A stretch of 7,425 nt of DNA from Rhodobacter sp. Lineage in GTDB: Bacteria; Pseudomonadota; Alphaproteobacteria; Rhodobacterales; Rhodobacteraceae. The stretch lies in contig DPZQ01000020.1 in NCBI GenBank assembly GCA_003536295.1, positions 1 to 7,425 of the forward strand, in the 5' to 3' direction. The translations under genes were made by a program, and so were the position numbers. The notes beneath the pieces are model-generated. The model searched no databases, was not told the DNA's origin, and saw only the letters and a program-made list of their open reading frames with translations. This document shows, in pieces, positions 5,536-7,425 of the stretch. The stretch's first letter is position 1. Each line of letters opens with the position of its first letter.

Positions 5536-7137
5536 ATGGCACTTAATCTTACAATAGTCCCCGGTCACGAAGAGCTAAAGCCACGCATTACCGTGTTTGG
5601 TGTGGGCGGCGCAGGTGGTAATGCGGTCAATAATATGATTGACAAGAAACTCGAAGGGGTCGAGTTTGTTGTTGCCAATACGGATGCGCAGGCTTTGCAG
5701 CAAAGCCAAGCCACATCAAAAGTGCAAATGGGCATTAAGGTTACCGAAGGTCTGGGTGCGGGCGCGCGCCCTTCCGTGGGTGCAGCCGCGGCAGAAGAAA
5801 CCATTGAAGAGATTGTTGACCAGCTTGCTGGCGCGCACATGTGTTTTATTACCGCAGGCATGGGTGGTGGCACAGGCACGGGGGCGGCGCCCATCATCGC
5901 GCAGGCTGCGCGTGAATTGGGCGTGCTGACCGTAGGCGTTGTGACTAAGCCCTTTCAGTTTGAGGGTGCAAAGCGTATGCGTCAGGCTGAAGAGGGTATT
6001 GCCGCTTTGCAAAAAGTGGTTGACACGCTGATCATAATTCCAAATCAAAATCTGTTTCGTTTGGCCAATGAGAAAACTACCTTCACTGAAGCCTTCGCTA
6101 TGGCGGATGATGTTTTATATCAGGGTGTTAAGGGTGTCACTGATCTGATGGTGCGCCCGGGCCTCATTAATCTTGACTTTGCTGATGTGCGCGCAGTGAT
6201 GGATGAAATGGGGAAAGCCATGATGGGCACTGGGGAAGCTTCGGGCGAAAATCGCGCCGTGCAAGCGGCGGAAAAAGCCATCGCTAACCCGCTGCTTGAT
6301 GAAATTAGCCTAAACGGTGCACGCGGCGTCTTGATAAATATCACGGGTGGGTATGACCTGACCTTGTTTGAGCTGGACGAGGCAGCGAATATTATTCGCG
6401 AAAAAGTTGACCCTGATGCCAATATTATTGTGGGCTCGACACTTGATACAACCATGGAAGGTTCTATCCGCGTATCAGTTGTCGCTACTGGGATCGAGGC
6501 TTTGGTCAGTGCCCAAGGGTCCGGCGTGCTGCGTCGGGCTATTTCGCACCCTTTGCCCCCTGTGGTCCAAGAGCAGGTGGGGCTGACGGAGACACCCATG
6601 AGCTTGTCTAACCCCCGACCTGCATTCGAGCAAGAGGTGCCCAATCTGTTCGCGCAGTTTGATGCTGAGCCCGCACCCCAAGTTCACGCCTCAAACCCTA
6701 TTGCAGATATGCCACACACTGACAACCAAAGCCTTAGTTCCGCAGATATTGACCGTGTGATACGGGGCAATCCTGAGGGCTTTATTGCGCCCGCACCGCG
6801 GGCCCCGGGCACCCCCTCTCCCGAGGCGCTACAGAAACTGCAGGCAGCCGTAAATAAAATGCCCGCCTCGGCGGGACGTCAGCCTATGATTGCGCAAACC
6901 TCGCCACGTACCGTTGAGCCTCAAACCGAAAAGCCTCGTTTTGGGATTGGTTCTTTGATCAACCGTATGGCCGGCTATGCCGAGCCTAGCGCAGCGCCAC
7001 GCGCCACGCAAACGCCAAGTGTCGCCGCTGCGTCACGCCAAACTTCCGCTATTTTGACTTATGACGATGAGCAAGATCGCCCTGAAAGCCAAGATCGCAT
7101 CGAAATTCCCGCCTTTTTGCGCCGGCAAGCTAACTAG
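5536..7137 (+). CDS. ftsZ: Cell division protein FtsZ, tubulin-like GTPase
   Basis: FtsZ assembles the cytokinetic ring at mid-cell. The 533-residue product has the N-terminal GTP-binding domain with FGVGGAGGNAVNNM (21-34), the tubulin signature GGGTGTG (110-116), and the T7 synergy loop NLDFADVRAVM (212-222) whose Asp214 and Asp217 complete the GTPase site of the next subunit. The C-terminal subdomain ends near 320. A long, low-complexity linker (about 330-515) follows, rich in Pro, Ala, Ser and Gln, and contains two ordered-looking islands (428-442 and 466-481). The protein ends in EIPAFLRRQAN (523-533), the conserved peptide that binds FtsA and other partners. This is much longer than the 383-residue E. 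coli protein but in line with alphaproteobacterial FtsZ. The ATG at 5536 is chosen over an in-frame TTG at 5506 because homology starts at MALNL and AGAGG (5522-5526) lies 9 nt upstream. The 173-bp upstream gap suggests additional, independent transcription. Confidence 0.98.
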   Translation: MALNLTIVPGHEELKPRITVFGVGGAGGNAVNNMIDKKLEGVEFVVANTDAQALQQSQATSKVQMGIKVTEGLGAGARPSVGAAAAEETIEEIVDQLAGAHMCFITAGMGGGTGTGAAPIIAQAARELGVLTVGVVTKPFQFEGAKRMRQAEEGIAALQKVVDTLIIIPNQNLFRLANEKTTFTEAFAMADDVLYQGVKGVTDLMVRPGLINLDFADVRAVMDEMGKAMMGTGEASGENRAVQAAEKAIANPLLDEISLNGARGVLINITGGYDLTLFELDEAANIIREKVDPDANIIVGSTLDTTMEGSIRVSVVATGIEALVSAQGSGVLRRAISHPLPPVVQEQVGLTETPMSLSNPRPAFEQEVPNLFAQFDAEPAPQVHASNPIADMPHTDNQSLSSADIDRVIRGNPEGFIAPAPRAPGTPSPEALQKLQAAVNKMPASAGRQPMIAQTSPRTVEPQTEKPRFGIGSLINRMAGYAEPSAAPRATQTPSVAAASRQTSAILTYDDEQDRPESQDRIEIPAFLRRQAN

Positions 7138-7180
7138 CCCCTTTTGCAAGTTGGCGGAATTTGGAAAAATAGTTCAAGAA

Positions 7181-7203
7181 AGCTCCAAAAAGGGGGCTTT
7201 TTT
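7181..7203 (+). terminator. Intrinsic terminator after ftsZ
   Basis: AGCTCC (7181-7186) pairs with GGGGCT (7193-7198), six base pairs with one G-U, around the 6-nt loop AAAAAG, followed by a run of six T (7198-7203). It lies 43 nt past the ftsZ stop and most likely ends the dcw transcript. A competing pairing uses AGCCCCTTTTG at the ftsZ stop (7136-7146). Confidence 0.85.
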
Positions 7204-7371
7204 GGCGATTTTTCTCCTATTTTTGGTTTTTAATTAATAATTAGCATTATTACAAATTGTTACAAAGAGTGAGTTGTTCTTCTGCAGGTGCGTGTTAATC
7301 CATTAGTAAGCTGCTGCCGGTGAAGTCCTTTGGTCTTTGCTATGTGCCGCAGGGGAACGACTGAGGCATTT
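7204..7371 (+). promoter_or_regulatory. ftsZ-lpxC intergenic region, presumed lpxC promoter region
   Basis: The first part (7208-7266) is strongly AT-rich; the last 100 bases are balanced. It holds a TTAA-N7-TTAG sequence (7230-7244), a TTACAAA direct repeat (7250-7266) and the GAGG ribosome binding site of lpxC (7363-7366). Because a terminator lies upstream and lpxC downstream, a promoter is expected here, but I cannot pick out convincing -35/-10 boxes. No open frame with recognisable protein sequence is seen before lpxC. Confidence 0.5.
7250..7266. repeat. TTACAAA direct repeat upstream of lpxC
   Basis: TTACAAA occurs at 7250-7256 and again at 7260-7266, so the copies start 10 bp apart and face the same side of the helix. 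A looser TTAGCA precedes them at 7241-7246. The arrangement resembles the tandem half-sites bound by dimeric response regulators. The regulator is unknown. Confidence 0.45.
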
Positions 7372-7425
7372 GTGCAAAGAAGCTTAAAAACGACCGTACA
7401 GTTTGAGGGGTTTGGCTTGCACTCT
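7372..7425 (+). CDS. lpxC: UDP-3-O-acyl-N-acetylglucosamine deacetylase LpxC, first 18 codons only
   Basis: LpxC is the zinc deacetylase that commits UDP-3-O-acyl-GlcNAc to lipid A synthesis. Only 18 codons fit in the window: initiator (GTG), then QRSLKTTVQFEGFGLHS. This matches the LpxC N-terminus, whose typical form is LKxxVxFxGxGLHSG; the GLHS motif is diagnostic at this locus, since lpxC commonly follows ftsZ. The GTG at 7372 is preferred because GAGG (7363-7366) lies 5 nt upstream and homology starts there. An in-frame ATG at 7342 would add ten residues (MCRRGTTEAF) with no resemblance to the family. The gene is separated from ftsZ by 234 bp and a terminator, so it probably has its own promoter. 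The catalytic residues lie beyond the window. Confidence 0.88.
   Translation, partial: MQRSLKTTVQFEGFGLHS

Noticed and set aside
5760..5771. Perfect 12-bp palindrome GGGCGCGCGCCC in ftsZ
   Set aside because: It encodes part of the conserved GAGARPS segment; GC-rich alternating codons explain it, and the hairpin would have almost no loop.
6120..6644. Minus-strand open frame of 174 codons within ftsZ
   Set aside because: Ser/Thr/Pro-rich translation opposite the most conserved part of FtsZ; typical antisense shadow.
6789..6875. Short GC hairpins in the FtsZ linker coding region (6789-6803 and 6862-6875)
   Set aside because: Five to six pairs in Pro/Ala/Gly codons, expected from CCG/GCG-rich codon usage; no sign of function.
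7342..7371. ATG at 7342 as the lpxC start
   Set aside because: It adds ten unconserved residues and has no good ribosome binding site; the GTG at 7372 has GAGG 5 nt upstream.
1..7425. Mobile elements, CRISPR arrays, tRNA or rRNA genes, or a novel defence or metabolic system
   Set aside because: None seen. The window is filled by a standard division and cell-wall cluster, with no transposase, integrase, repeat array or RNA gene signature.

Overview
The window is the distal half of a division and cell-wall (dcw) gene cluster from an alphaproteobacterium. All genes are on the + strand: murC (5' end cut by the window), murB, ddl, ftsQ, ftsA, ftsZ, and the first 18 codons of lpxC. The gene order, the FtsZ C-terminal peptide (EIPAFLRRQAN), the FtsA C-terminus (LKRALKWFGDNW) and the long FtsZ linker all point to Rhodobacterales (roseobacter group). 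Base composition looks only moderately GC-rich, so a lower-GC roseobacter relative is plausible; this is inference from memory of the families, not a database result.

Layout. 1-1131 is murC without its first roughly 95-100 residues. A 67-bp gap follows, holding an orphan Shine-Dalgarno-like AGGAG and a weak terminator-like element. murB is 1199-2146. A 32-bp gap with a small hairpin leads to ddl (2179-3102). ddl overlaps ftsQ (3090-3992) by 13 bp, and ftsQ overlaps ftsA (3989-5362) by 4 bp (ATGA), so these three are probably translationally coupled. An AT-rich 173-bp gap, the only sizeable one inside the cluster, carries a candidate ftsZ promoter and inverted repeats. ftsZ is 5536-7137, followed by a good intrinsic terminator (7181-7203). 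The 234-bp stretch between ftsZ and lpxC (GTG at 7372) is otherwise AT-rich and should hold the lpxC promoter.

Function. MurC, MurB and Ddl make the cytoplasmic peptidoglycan precursors (UDP-MurNAc-L-Ala, UDP-MurNAc, D-Ala-D-Ala). FtsZ forms the division ring, FtsA tethers it to the membrane, and FtsQ links it to the periplasmic divisome. LpxC commits UDP-GlcNAc derivatives to lipid A. The window thus couples division, wall and outer-membrane synthesis.

No novel protein system is visible; every gene belongs to a well-known family. The most interesting signals are non-coding. The methylation motif GANTC is almost absent (2 sites, against roughly 29 expected), and one of the two sits on the -10 element of the candidate ftsZ promoter. 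Two perfect 10-bp inverted repeats lie inside murC and ftsQ, each about 135 nt before the stop. A TTACAAA direct repeat with one-helical-turn spacing lies upstream of lpxC.
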